Source: Ferruginibacter sp. (GTDB lineage Bacteria; Bacteroidota; Bacteroidia; Chitinophagales; Chitinophagaceae). Taken from it: a stretch of 64,000 nt of DNA. The translations under genes and the position numbers were made by a program. The notes below the pieces were generated by a model. The model was not told where the DNA came from and searched no databases. It saw nothing but the letters and a program-made list of their open reading frames with translations. The stretch lies in assembly GCA_013141115.1 (NCBI GenBank), contig JABFRP010000003.1:186001-250000 (forward strand). Reading direction: 5' to 3'. This document shows, one piece after another, positions 35,416-44,330 of this stretch (its first letter is position 1; each line of letters begins with the position of its first letter).

Positions 35416-35568
35416 ACTGACATGTTATTTTATCACTATCTAAAATGTTTTTTCATCACTTACTTGCCATCCTGAATAGTTTGTAAAGCATTATTTTCTG
35501 CATAAGTTTTAATAAATCTGCCGGCGCTGATCTATACTTTGCTTACATTTGAAACCAGATTTATACAT

Positions 35569-36153
35569 ATGCAACCAGACCTGTTATTAAATGCTATTGC
35601 TAAACATATCAGCCTTACGCAGGATGAGCAGCAGCAACTTATTGCCGTGCTGGCATTTAAAAAGGTAAAGAAAAAACAGTTTCTGTACCAGGAAGGTGAT
35701 ATCAGCAAGCAGGCCATTTTTGTAAGTAAAGGTTGTCTCCGCAGTTATTCTATTGATAAAAATGGGTTTGAACATATTTTGCAATTTGCACCAGCCGGTT
35801 GGTGGATCAGTGATATGCGAAGTATCATCACCCAGCAACCCGGTACACTATACATTGATGCGGTGGACGAGAGTGAGATAATCCTCATACAAAAAACTGA
35901 CCTGGAAAAACTCTATACTGCCGTACCAAAACTGGAACGCTTCTTTCGTATACTGGCCGAAAATTCTCTGGCTACTTACCAGCACCGCCTTATAGATAAT
36001 CTTAGTTTATCCGCATTGGAGCGTTATAATAACTTTTGTGTCCGTTATCCATCCTTAATAGAAAATCTTCCTCAAAAACAAGTAGCGGCATACATTGGGG
36101 TAACGCCGGAATTTCTTAGTAAAATGCTGAACAAAATTCCTGCAAAAAAATAA
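35569..36153 (+). CDS. Crp/Fnr-family transcription regulator
   Basis: ATG 35569 (MQPDLLLNAIAKHISLTQ) gives 194 residues; the upstream TTG at 35539 is less likely. A cyclic-nucleotide-binding-like beta barrel (FLYQEGDISKQAIFVSKGCL) is followed by a C-terminal HTH, where QKQVAAYIGVTPEFLSKMLN is the recognition region. It has no Fe-S Cys ligands like FNR. It probably controls the pirin cluster downstream. A 24-nt inverted repeat (36152-36175) at its stop should terminate transcription. Confidence 0.9.
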   Translation: MQPDLLLNAIAKHISLTQDEQQQLIAVLAFKKVKKKQFLYQEGDISKQAIFVSKGCLRSYSIDKNGFEHILQFAPAGWWISDMRSIITQQPGTLYIDAVDESEIILIQKTDLEKLYTAVPKLERFFRILAENSLATYQHRLIDNLSLSALERYNNFCVRYPSLIENLPQKQVAAYIGVTPEFLSKMLNKIPAKK

Positions 36154-36175
36154 AACTTAATCAAGATTAAGTTTT
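36152..36175 (+). terminator. Stem-loop at the end of the Crp/Fnr gene
   Basis: AAAACTTAATC and GATTAAGTTTT form a perfect 11-bp stem with a 2-nt loop at the stop codon. Its AT-rich stem and final TTTT fit a weak terminator. Confidence 0.55.
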
Positions 36176-36245
36176 ATCCTTAACCTGGATTATTTTTTTT
36201 GGATTACTGCCATTGTACTTTTGTTATGCAAAAAAAGGAAAGTAT

Positions 36246-36593
36246 ATGAACAGGGTAACAATACTGGTAGTTGGAAAAAATGATTTCTTACATACCGGTG
36301 AAGAATGGGATGTAACTACCGCTTTAAACACAGAGGCGGCTATCGAAAAATTTCACCAGCTTAACTTTGATGTGCTGGTATTTACAAACACAACAAAGGA
36401 AGATGAATTAAAGTTGAGAAAATTATTTTTGTTTCAACAGCAGGAAATTATTTTGTTGCAAAACAGCAACACTGATGTTATTGCGGCGGAAATAAAAGAT
36501 GCATTACAAAAAAAACAAACGGCAAATAAACCATCATTTTCATTTGTTGATGATGCTTTAAAAGCAGCAGAATTACCCATCACTATTCAATAA
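36246..36593 (+). CDS. Degenerate receiver-like protein upstream of pirins
   Basis: ATG 36246 (MNRVTILVVGKNDFLHTGEE) gives 115 residues. The shape is that of a response-regulator receiver: a strand ending in GKND, a FDVLVFTNTTKEDEL segment where the phospho-Asp loop would be, and a C-terminal helix. The acidic pocket and phospho-Asp are not conserved, so it is probably a non-phosphorylated pseudo-receiver. It lies 18 bp before the first pirin gene and is likely co-transcribed. Confidence 0.55.
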   Translation: MNRVTILVVGKNDFLHTGEEWDVTTALNTEAAIEKFHQLNFDVLVFTNTTKEDELKLRKLFLFQQQEIILLQNSNTDVIAAEIKDALQKKQTANKPSFSFVDDALKAAELPITIQ

Positions 36594-36610
36594 AAATTAA
36601 AATAAAAAAT

Positions 36611-37480
36611 ATGAAAAAGATAATAGAAAGAATAGCCGAAAGGCCTGCACAACCCGGTATGGTGGGTGATGGTTTCAGGGTGTATAATTTTATACCAAGA
36701 GCCAATATATCTCAAAGAAGGATGAGCCCGTTTTTAATGCTTGATTTTGGCGCCGAATTTAATTTTAGCCCAACAGAAAAATTAAGAGGCGTGGATGTGC
36801 ATCCGCACAAAGGTTTTGAAACCGTGACCATTGCTTACAAAGGCAGTGTGGCGCATCATGATAGTACCGGCAACAGCGGTATCATCAATCCTGGTGATGT
36901 GCAATGGATGACAGCTGGCGCAGGTATACTGCATAAAGAATATCACGAAAAAGAATATTCTAAAAAAGGTGGCCCGTTTGAAATGGTACAGCTTTGGGTA
37001 AACCTGCCTAAAAAAGATAAAGCAACCGCACCGCACTATCAACCTATCACCGCAGATAAAATGGGTAAGGTAGAATTGCCCGGTAACAGCGGCGTGGTAA
37101 ACGTAATAGCAGGAGATTATAATGGTGTAAAAGGCCCGGCATTTACTTACAGCCCTGTAAACCTGTTCGATTTTAAATTGAACAAAGATGGAGAAGCAAC
37201 TTTTTCTATACCTGCAGCACACAATACAGCTTTGCTCATTGTAAATGGTAATATAGATGTAAATGGCACTAAAGCAGGAGAACATAGTTTTGTGTTATTT
37301 AAAAACGACGGTGAAGAAATACACATTAAAGCGGATGAAAATGCAGTGGTGTTATTATTAAGCGGCGAACCCATTAACGAACCCATTGCCAGCTATGGTC
37401 CGTTTGTAATGAACACACAGGAGGAAATATATGAAGCGATAGAAGAGTTTCAGAACGGAAAGTATGGCGTATTAGATTAA
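36611..37480 (+). CDS. Pirin-family bicupin protein
   Basis: This 289-residue pirin has two cupin domains. Metal-ligand residues are in VHPHKGFETVTIAYKG and HHDSTGNSGIINPGDVQWM, with Glu later in the first domain (ILHKEYHEKE). Pirins bind Fe and some are quercetin dioxygenases. A terminator-like stem follows at 37491-37530, and a second pirin gene comes next. Confidence 0.93.
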   Translation: MKKIIERIAERPAQPGMVGDGFRVYNFIPRANISQRRMSPFLMLDFGAEFNFSPTEKLRGVDVHPHKGFETVTIAYKGSVAHHDSTGNSGIINPGDVQWMTAGAGILHKEYHEKEYSKKGGPFEMVQLWVNLPKKDKATAPHYQPITADKMGKVELPGNSGVVNVIAGDYNGVKGPAFTYSPVNLFDFKLNKDGEATFSIPAAHNTALLIVNGNIDVNGTKAGEHSFVLFKNDGEEIHIKADENAVVLLLSGEPINEPIASYGPFVMNTQEEIYEAIEEFQNGKYGVLD

Positions 37481-37490
37481 TGATAACTTT

Positions 37491-37530
37491 ATAGGGAAGT
37501 AAAGTTTTTAAAACTTGACTTCCCTATTTT
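37491..37530 (+). terminator. Terminator between the pirin genes
   Basis: ATAGGGAAGT pairs with ACTTCCCTAT across an extended, mostly paired AAAGTTTTTAAAACTTG centre (37491-37526). TTTT follows. Confidence 0.65.
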
Positions 37531-37542
37531 AAAACTCGAATT

Positions 37543-38397
37543 ATGAAAAAAGCAATTGAACATATTTTATTCGGCAGAGAAAAGCAGATTACAAAAGAAG
37601 AAACTATACTGCAACCTTTGCCGCACAAAGATTTTCGGTTTGCCAATCCCTTTATTGTATTGCACCACATGTTGCCCAAATACATTCAGCCCGGTTCGCA
37701 ACTTCGTATCCATCCTCATCCGCACCGTGGCTTTGCGCCGGTTACCTTTATGTTACAGGGCGAAGGTTATCATAAAGATAATGCCGGCCATGATGAAACA
37801 GTAAAAGGGGGGGATGTGCAATGGATGTTTGCAGGAAAAGGATTGTTGCATAGTGAAGGTCCCACACAAAATTTTTTAGATAAAGGCGGTGTAAATGAGT
37901 TTATACAATTGTGGATAAATGTACCTGCCGCCAATAAATGGGATGCACCAAGTTACCAGGCTGCAACAAAAGAGCAGTTGCCAAAAGTGCTGGAGCAAGA
38001 GGGGGGGAGTTTTAGATTAGCAAGTGGCAACTATGAAAGTAAAACCGGGCCTGTAAAAAGTTTTACTCCCGTGATATCAATGATAGGTGAAATAGAAAAA
38101 GGTAAGCGGGTGCAGTTTGCTGCAACGCCGGGTTACTGGACGTTGCTTTATGTAGTTAATGGCCGTATCAATGTAAATAGGGAAACTGTTAACGAACATC
38201 ATTTGATTATTTTTGAAAAAGAGAATGATGAGATCATTGTTTGTGCAGAAGAAAATGCACAATTATTATTTCTTTCTGCCCAACCTATTGATGAACCTGT
38301 TGCTGCAAAAGATAATTTTGTTATGAACACTGCAGCAGAAATAGAGCAGGCAATGGAGGATTATAAAAACGGAAAATTTGGCACATTAAATTATTAA
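37543..38397 (+). CDS. Second pirin-family bicupin protein
   Basis: This 284-residue paralogue of the preceding pirin has metal-ligand His residues in RIHPHPHRGFAPVTFML and HKDNAGHDETVKGGDVQWM, and a LLHSE motif. It differs from its neighbour in many positions, so the two are old paralogues rather than a recent duplication. It has its own upstream terminator, so it may be expressed separately. Confidence 0.93.
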   Translation: MKKAIEHILFGREKQITKEETILQPLPHKDFRFANPFIVLHHMLPKYIQPGSQLRIHPHPHRGFAPVTFMLQGEGYHKDNAGHDETVKGGDVQWMFAGKGLLHSEGPTQNFLDKGGVNEFIQLWINVPAANKWDAPSYQAATKEQLPKVLEQEGGSFRLASGNYESKTGPVKSFTPVISMIGEIEKGKRVQFAATPGYWTLLYVVNGRINVNRETVNEHHLIIFEKENDEIIVCAEENAQLLFLSAQPIDEPVAAKDNFVMNTAAEIEQAMEDYKNGKFGTLNY

Positions 38398-38408
38398 ATC
38401 ACCACAAC

Positions 38409-38720
38409 ATGAAAGATAAATTTTTACAGCTTATACTGGTAAAAAACGAAGCGGCAAAACAATTTGAAATGGAAGTAGACGGGCAAACTGCTGTGATAAT
38501 TTACGAGGAGCAGCATTTTACCATAAGCTTACTGCATACCGAAGTGCCGGAAGTATTGGAAGGCAAAGGTGTAGCAACTGCTATTATTGAAAAAACGCTG
38601 GCTTATTTGGAGAAAAATCATTTCAGGCTGATACTGCTCTGCCCGTTTGTAGTAGCTTATATTAAAAGACATCCCGAATGGAAAATGATTGTAGACGAAA
38701 GTGTAAGAGATAAATTTTAA
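38409..38720 (+). CDS. YjdJ-type GNAT acetyltransferase
   Basis: This 103-residue protein has the single-domain GNAT fold of the YjdJ type. Motif A is PEVLEGKGVATAIIEKTLAY and the C-terminus is LCPFVVAYIKRHPEW, a signature of this subgroup. The substrate is unknown. It lies 11 bp after the second pirin gene and ends before the bidirectional terminator at 38743-38774. Confidence 0.9.
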   Translation: MKDKFLQLILVKNEAAKQFEMEVDGQTAVIIYEEQHFTISLLHTEVPEVLEGKGVATAIIEKTLAYLEKNHFRLILLCPFVVAYIKRHPEWKMIVDESVRDKF

Positions 38721-38742
38721 GTAATACAATAAAATGCAAAAC

Positions 38743-38774
38743 AAAATAGTCCCCAACTTGTTGGGGACTATTTT
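38743..38774. terminator. Bidirectional terminator built on the CCCCAACTTGTTGGGG palindrome
   Basis: AAAATAGTCCCCAA and TTGGGGACTATTTT form a perfect 14-bp stem around CTTG. A/T runs on both sides make it usable for the convergent acetyltransferase and TonB-receptor genes. The core palindrome (38751-38766) also occurs twice in rnpB. Confidence 0.85.
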
Positions 38775-38802
38775 AGTAAAGTACTGTAACTAATTTTAAT
38801 TG

Positions 38803-41463
38803 TTATTTTATTTTATATCTCCATCCTGCATAAAACATGCTGCCGGTTACCGGCCCCCAAACTAACGAGGCATCAAAGTAAGGGCCGAAAGGCTGGTTGG
38901 CCCCAACAATCACATCTTTTTGAAAATAGTTGGCCAGGTTTTCTCCACCAATATAAAAATCCATGGGATGTTTTTTACCTACTGTTTTACTGATCTGTGC
39001 ATTCATCAACACAAAATCGGGTGAGTAGGATGGCCTTTGATAAGTTGGAGGATTTAATTGAGTGTCAGGAATTCTTTTTTTACCATTGTAGGTAACAGTA
39101 TAATCAAACTTCCATTTATTAAAGGCGTAAGCTAAATTAGCAAATGCCCTGTTGGTAGCAATTAAAGGCCGCTGCATTAACTTACCACTATAAGTTGTTT
39201 TTACATCAAAGTAACGGTAAGCCAAACGCAGTTCTAATTTTTGTATAGGCTCAATATTTACTTCGGCCTGAAAGCTGTTGGAGTATGATTTACCGTTTAG
39301 ATTGTAAAAATTAATTGTTCTTGCATTTTCCATATCAACTACTACCTGGTTATTAAAATCATTTCTAAAAAAATCAACACTTAATAATCCGTCACGTTGA
39401 AAGAGTTTAAATTTCTGATCAACACTGATACCTTTATTCCATGCCACTTCTGCATTTAAACCATAGGCAAGGCCGGTGTTATTGGTAATAATATTTACCT
39501 GTCGTGAGCTTACAAATACACTGGTGTTCTCTGCAAAAATATTGGCAGTGCGTTGGCCACGGCCGGCACTTAAGCGGATAGTGGTACCTTTTACCGGCTC
39601 GTATCTTACATGTAAACGTGGTGTGGCAAAAGCACCAAACAGGTTGTTGTAGTCGCCTCTTAATCCTGCTATCACACTAAATTTTTCATTAGGTGTAAAT
39701 GTGTATTCAAAAAAAGCACCGGGCACTGTTTCTGTACGTTTGTAATTGATGGTTTTAAAATCTTCATTGTATTTATCATGCAAAAAACTAAGGCCCGTTC
39801 TAAATTTGTGTTGAGTATTATTGATGATGGATTGATAAATTAAATTAGCATAAAAATTTTGCTGCTTTGCATTGTAAGTGGTTAATCCAAAATAAGAATC
39901 CTGTTGATGGTCAATGGCAGAAAGCTGCAGACCAACACTTTTATATTTTTTTTCCGGAAACACATAGCCAATTTTTGCAAAAGCTTCGTAACGTTTGGTA
40001 TTAATGCCTAAACCATATTTGTTGATGGTGTTTTTATCGGCGGCGGGGTCAAAACTTACTTCGCCACCTGTTTTTTTATCGTTCAATATTTTTATGCCAA
40101 ACTGCGTAAGAAAGCCTTTGCCATCTTCATACTTCCACCGGTTGATCAAACCAAACTGGTTACCGGTTGGCTGATCTCTAAAAGCATCTTTATTAAAATC
40201 TAATTTTTTATTGTTCAAAAAATCATCGTGCAGTAATAATCCGGTGGACCATTTCTTGCCAATTTTTTTTGCAAGATTAAGGTTGAGATCAGTTTTTCCA
40301 AAATCATTTACATACACATTGGCAAATAATTGTTCGCTGTTCTCCGGTTTCTTTAACTCTACATTTATTTGTCCGGCAATGCTTTCGTAACCATTGGCAA
40401 CCGAACCAATGCCTTTGGTAAGTTGTATCGATTCTACCCATGGCCCTGCAATTGAATTTAAACCTAACGGTGTTGCTATACCCCTGGGGCCAGGCAAATT
40501 TTCAACCGTAAGTTGCGTGTAGTTACCACTTAAACCTAACAGCTGAATTTGTTTAGAACCTGTTACTGCATCGTTGTAAGAAACATCTACCGAAGGATTG
40601 GTTTCAAAACTTTCGCTAAGATTACAACAGGCCGCTTTAAACAATTCTTTATCCGTCATTATTTGTGTACGTATCGGGTTTACAGCCGATAAATAGGTAG
40701 AGCGCTGTTTAGATACAATGGTTACTTCCTTCAATTGATTGTTGGCCGCTAAAATAATTTTCAGCTCATTCATGTCGGTTATTGCAATCGTATCTGGCTG
40801 ATAACCGGCATAACTAATTATCAGTTTATCGTTGTTTCCTTCATGTGCAATTAAAAACACACCGGTACTATCGGTTTTTACTCCTTCTTTGCTATGTAGC
40901 CAAATTACACTGGCACCATTCAATGGATTAAATGCTCCTTTTTTATCAGCTTCCAATACTACGCCTTTTATAAAATGGCCACTTGCTTTTGGGGCAGCAA
41001 TTACAGGCTCAATTACGGCTGCAATGGCGCTGTCTGTTTTTACAGTGGCAACAACTGCGCTATCTGCTGTTGTAGTTTTGATGGCATGTATACCTGCATC
41101 TGTAGCCATGTTTTCAATTTCTCTATAATGGCAGCAGACGGGTAATGCATCATATACTTTATCATTGGCTTTTTTATTTTCCAGGTCGTGGCCGGAAGCA
41201 ACAATTTTATTTTCTATTTTATCTATAGTTATTTGAGCCGGATTATAAGTAACGCTGAATATTTTACTATCTACATCCCAACTTACTTTTTTTACGCCTC
41301 TGCCTTTTGCAACGCCTTCAATTCTGCTCTTACATTGTTCGCAGGCGCCATATACTTTAAAGGCAATGCTGGTATCTTTTGTTGCAGGTTTATTTACCTG
41401 GCTCCATGCTGCAGTGCCCCAAAAAACAAGCAGCAACATTATTAAATATGGTATCGTTTTCAT
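38803..41463 (-). CDS. TonB-dependent receptor with N-terminal heavy-metal (HMA) domain
   Basis: ATG 41463 (MKTIPYLIMLLLVFWGTAAW) gives 886 residues; further ATGs lie upstream. After the signal peptide comes an HMA domain (residues ~30-100) with the metal-binding CEQC pair in KVYGACEQCKSRIEG, then an LPVCCHYRE Cys pair. A carboxypeptidase-like regulatory beta domain, a TonB plug with FKAACCNLSESFETN and a 22-strand-type barrel follow. It should import a metal or a metal complex across the outer membrane, most likely copper, using TonB. The metal-binding repeat proteins are encoded just upstream. Confidence 0.92.
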   Translation of the reverse strand: MKTIPYLIMLLLVFWGTAAWSQVNKPATKDTSIAFKVYGACEQCKSRIEGVAKGRGVKKVSWDVDSKIFSVTYNPAQITIDKIENKIVASGHDLENKKANDKVYDALPVCCHYREIENMATDAGIHAIKTTTADSAVVATVKTDSAIAAVIEPVIAAPKASGHFIKGVVLEADKKGAFNPLNGASVIWLHSKEGVKTDSTGVFLIAHEGNNDKLIISYAGYQPDTIAITDMNELKIILAANNQLKEVTIVSKQRSTYLSAVNPIRTQIMTDKELFKAACCNLSESFETNPSVDVSYNDAVTGSKQIQLLGLSGNYTQLTVENLPGPRGIATPLGLNSIAGPWVESIQLTKGIGSVANGYESIAGQINVELKKPENSEQLFANVYVNDFGKTDLNLNLAKKIGKKWSTGLLLHDDFLNNKKLDFNKDAFRDQPTGNQFGLINRWKYEDGKGFLTQFGIKILNDKKTGGEVSFDPAADKNTINKYGLGINTKRYEAFAKIGYVFPEKKYKSVGLQLSAIDHQQDSYFGLTTYNAKQQNFYANLIYQSIINNTQHKFRTGLSFLHDKYNEDFKTINYKRTETVPGAFFEYTFTPNEKFSVIAGLRGDYNNLFGAFATPRLHVRYEPVKGTTIRLSAGRGQRTANIFAENTSVFVSSRQVNIITNNTGLAYGLNAEVAWNKGISVDQKFKLFQRDGLLSVDFFRNDFNNQVVVDMENARTINFYNLNGKSYSNSFQAEVNIEPIQKLELRLAYRYFDVKTTYSGKLMQRPLIATNRAFANLAYAFNKWKFDYTVTYNGKKRIPDTQLNPPTYQRPSYSPDFVLMNAQISKTVGKKHPMDFYIGGENLANYFQKDVIVGANQPFGPYFDASLVWGPVTGSMFYAGWRYKIK

Positions 41464-41523
41464 TATCATAAAATTTAAAACGGGCATTGAAGAAATAATC
41501 AGTTTCTTCAATGCCTGTAATGA

Positions 41524-41775
41524 TTAGTCTTTTACTGTTTTTACTTTCTGCTTAACTTTTTGCAGGTCCATTCCGCATTTAGAACATTTGGCTGGTTTAT
41601 CGCTGGTAATATCTGCATGCATAGGGCATACATACAATTTTGTAACCTCCATTTTCATGTGTTCTTTTTTAGATTTGGTCAGGTCCATTCCGCATTTGGA
41701 ACATTTACCCGGCTTATCACTGGTAACATCTGCATGCATAGGGCAAACAAAATTTTTGTCATCATGCATTTTCAT
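41524..41775 (-). CDS. Heavy-metal-binding (HMBD) repeats 3-4, downstream half of a split gene
   Basis: The 83 residues contain two repeats of the YHS-like heavy-metal binding motif CPMHADxTSDKPxKCSKCGMDL. It is the continuation of the frame at 41772-42092: an A8 run in the coding strand (T8 at 41779-41786) is one base shorter than the matching place in the other repeats, which shifts the frame. Translation could restart at ATG 41775, which overlaps the upstream TGA (ATGA). It is 60 bp from the receptor gene. Confidence 0.7.
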   Translation of the reverse strand: MKMHDDKNFVCPMHADVTSDKPGKCSKCGMDLTKSKKEHMKMEVTKLYVCPMHADITSDKPAKCSKCGMDLQKVKQKVKTVKD

Positions 41776-42092
41776 ATGTTTTTTTTAGATTTGGTCAGGT
41801 CCATTCCGCATTTGGAACATTTACCCGGCTTATCACTGGTAACATCAGCATGCATGGGGCAAACAAAATTTTTGTCATCATGCATTTTCATATGTTCCTT
41901 TTTAGATTTGGTCAGGTCCATTCCGCATTTGGAACATTTACCTGGCTTATCACCGGTAACATCTGCATGCATGGGGCAACTGTATTTTAATTTTATGGTT
42001 GCGGCCGAGTCGGCCCTGTGCATTTTATTTTTTTGTGCAAATGTTGTAAACGTTGCAATTACTGCAATAACAACTACAATTAACTTTTTCAT
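41772..42092 (-). CDS. Heavy-metal-binding (HMBD) repeats 1-2, upstream half of a split gene
   Basis: This 106-residue frame has a signal peptide (KLIVVVIAVIATFTTFAQ) and two HMBD repeats, CPMHADVTGDKPGKCSKCGM and CPMHADVTSDKPGKCSKCGM, in which Cys and His residues should bind Cu or another soft metal in the periplasm. It ends abruptly in SKKNI after the A8 run. With one more A it would continue KKHMKM into the next frame, giving ~189 residues and four repeats. The stop overlaps the next ATG, so coupled restart is possible. Confidence 0.7.
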   Translation of the reverse strand: MKKLIVVVIAVIATFTTFAQKNKMHRADSAATIKLKYSCPMHADVTGDKPGKCSKCGMDLTKSKKEHMKMHDDKNFVCPMHADVTSDKPGKCSKCGMDLTKSKKNI

Positions 42093-42290
42093 TTTGTTTT
42101 GATTTTATGATGATGATGAAATACTGATTTCGATATTAGTAGTTAATAAGGCTTAACCTTTTTAACTGTGCTAACGGATATTTTTTTTCCGTTTCATTGT
42201 AAAATATACTATTGTAAAAATGTATTGAATTACTGCCTGTTAAAAGCAGTGCAGGTATATTGAATAACCTGTAACAGAAGAAGGTACTGA

Positions 42291-42677
42291 TCAAATGCGG
42301 TAAACGCAGTGGAGGATATAAATTGCAACGCCATAATTGGGTGGGGGCGCATGGCTTGTATTGGCAACAACCATTGGTTTGTTTACCAGTGTTATGGTTT
42401 CAAACAAAGGTGTAAACAAATGCAGATCGGTAAAATGTTTTACAAAACCAGTAAAGCCATCAGTAGAAACATGGCTGTCTTTTACCTTAAAATTTTTGAA
42501 TTTGGTTTTGCAGCAGCCTTTCATTTTATCCGACTTGCCGCATTTTTCTTTAGCTTCCTGTACAACAGTAATGCTGGTAGATTTTAATTTACCACAACAA
42601 TAAAACTGCCGTATACCCACACCCAATACCGAAAGGGTATAAATACTAAGTAAAAATATGAGGGCAAGTTTTTTCAT
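42291..42677 (-). CDS. HYC_CC_PP-family protein
   Basis: ATG 42677 (MKKLALIFLLSIYTLSVLGV) gives a 128-residue exported protein. The signature is clear: an RQFYCCGKL segment after the signal sequence, a GCCKTKFKNFK Cys pair in the middle and HAPPPN near the end. The family is named for these H/YC, CC and PP motifs and is often found beside copper-type TonB receptors in Bacteroidota. It probably binds a metal in the periplasm. Confidence 0.9.
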   Translation of the reverse strand: MKKLALIFLLSIYTLSVLGVGIRQFYCCGKLKSTSITVVQEAKEKCGKSDKMKGCCKTKFKNFKVKDSHVSTDGFTGFVKHFTDLHLFTPLFETITLVNKPMVVANTSHAPPPNYGVAIYILHCVYRI

Positions 42678-42860
42678 TTTAATCTGGCCTTTATAAAGCC
42701 AACTCATTTAATTGTTGTTGCACAAAGGTACTGTGTTTAATTAAAAGCCAAAATATTTTAAAATGATTAATGTCAGCTATGGCTGTTATAAACCATATTT
42801 TTAACCCTTCATTAGCATAACTGGCAGTAAATTTGCTCCATAAACTTTTAAAATTCGATG

Positions 42861-43616
42861 ATGAAAAAATTTACATTTCTTTTAATGGCATTAGCAGCAG
42901 TTACATTTACAAATGCACAAGGTATCTTGGGTAAAATTAAAAAAGCTACCTCTAAAGATAGCAGCGGTAATATTCTTTCTGCCATAGGCAAAGGCGGCAG
43001 CAGTAAAGGGTTAAGTAACGATGAAATTATTAGTGGTTTAAAAGAAGCATTAAGTATTGGTACAGATAGTGCTGCTAAAAGACTAAATAAAACAGATGGT
43101 TTTTTTGCTAATGCCGCATTAAAAATATTAATGCCCGATGAAGCAAAGAAAGCAGAAGCTACTTTGCGTAAAGCTGGTTTGGGATCACTGGCAGATAAAG
43201 CTATACTATCAATGAACAGGGCAGCAGAAGATGCGGCTGGCGGCATATCTACTATTTTTATTGATGCTATAAAACAAATGACCGTTACCGACGGATTAAA
43301 AATATTAAAGGGTGGCGATTTTGCAGCAACAGATTATTTAAAAACTACAACTACCAGCAAGCTTACCGAAAAAATGCGTCCTGTTATTGAAGCATCGCTG
43401 GCCAAGGTAAATGCCACCAATTACTGGAAAGATGTTTTTACAGCATACAACAAATTGTCGTTTGGTAAAACCCCTGTTAACACCGATCTTTCTTCTTACG
43501 TTACCGAAAAAGCCATGAGCGGTATCTTTTTATCTATCGGGCAGGAGGAACAAAAAATACGTAAAGACCCTGCAGCACAAGTAACGGCATTATTAAAAAA
43601 GGTATTTGCAAAATAA
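42861..43616 (+). CDS. DUF4197 protein
   Basis: The second of two adjacent ATGs (42861) starts MKKFTFLLMALAAVTFTNAQ, a signal peptide, and gives 251 residues. The mature protein matches DUF4197: LSNDEIISGLKEALSIGTDS, ILMPDEAKKAEATLRKAGLG and TEKAMSGIFLSIGQEEQKIR. It is periplasmic and of unknown function. A strong terminator follows at 43661-43690. Confidence 0.9.
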   Translation: MKKFTFLLMALAAVTFTNAQGILGKIKKATSKDSSGNILSAIGKGGSSKGLSNDEIISGLKEALSIGTDSAAKRLNKTDGFFANAALKILMPDEAKKAEATLRKAGLGSLADKAILSMNRAAEDAAGGISTIFIDAIKQMTVTDGLKILKGGDFAATDYLKTTTTSKLTEKMRPVIEASLAKVNATNYWKDVFTAYNKLSFGKTPVNTDLSSYVTEKAMSGIFLSIGQEEQKIRKDPAAQVTALLKKVFAK

Positions 43617-43660
43617 ATTACAGCAATATATTAATTGCATCATTTTGGTGTAGCATTTAA

Positions 43661-43690
43661 AAAGCCGGAGCAGTTGCTCCGGCTTTTTTA
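43661..43690 (+). terminator. Rho-independent terminator of the DUF4197 gene
   Basis: AAAGCCGGAGCA and TGCTCCGGCTTT form a perfect 12-bp stem around GT, followed by TTTTTT. Confidence 0.9.
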
Positions 43691-43790
43691 TTAAGGTAAG
43701 CGCTGCGGTGGATAACTGGCTATTGCATAATTTATTTATTAGCAGTAAATTTAGTACAGGTCTTTTTATACATCATCTAAAACATGCTAT

Positions 43791-44246
43791 ATGAATTATC
43801 TCCATGGCCTTGAGCTTTGGGGTGAGCGTCATCACTCCAGGTGGCTCGACATTATTCGGGTAGGTTTAGGTATCTTTCTTTGCTACAAAGGCATCAGCTT
43901 TCTCTTTAACATGAGTACGCTTATTGGTTTACTCGGCAGCACCAACATGGGTTCCGGATCTTTTGCACTGGTTTTAATAGGGCAGTTTATTGTAGTGATG
44001 CATTTACTCGGCGGCTTTTTTATTATGATAGGCCTGCACACCAGGTTGGCCTGTCTTTCGCAAATGCCCATTCTTATTGGTGCCATTATTCTGCTGCAAT
44101 TTTCCAGTACAGAAAATATTGCATCACAGGAGCTGGTATTATCCGTTGTAATACTGGCACTACTGATCTTCTTTTTAATAATGGGCAATGGGCCATGTTC
44201 GTACGACAGCATGTTTCACGAAGAAGAAAAGCGTAAGGCGCATTAA
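43791..44246 (+). CDS. DoxX-family membrane protein
   Basis: This 151-residue membrane protein has four hydrophobic helices in the DoxX arrangement (WLDIIRVGLGIFLCYKGISF at residues ~18-37, and VMHLLGGFFIMIGLHTRLAC). DoxX proteins are linked to thiosulfate oxidation or redox homeostasis, but most members are uncharacterised. It is a single gene; the next gene is convergent. Confidence 0.85.
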   Translation: MNYLHGLELWGERHHSRWLDIIRVGLGIFLCYKGISFLFNMSTLIGLLGSTNMGSGSFALVLIGQFIVVMHLLGGFFIMIGLHTRLACLSQMPILIGAIILLQFSSTENIASQELVLSVVILALLIFFLIMGNGPCSYDSMFHEEEKRKAH

Positions 44247-44330
44247 CTATCTGTGAAATTGTTTTAACGTAAATGTTAATGGAGTAGTTAGGGCACTTCA
44301 TTAACATTTTTTATGCGGCGGCAGATGGTT

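Noticed and set aside
41560..42102. 180-codon plus-strand frame opposite the HMBD genes
   Set aside because: It is the antisense shadow of four near-identical repeats, so its own repeats follow from the real genes.
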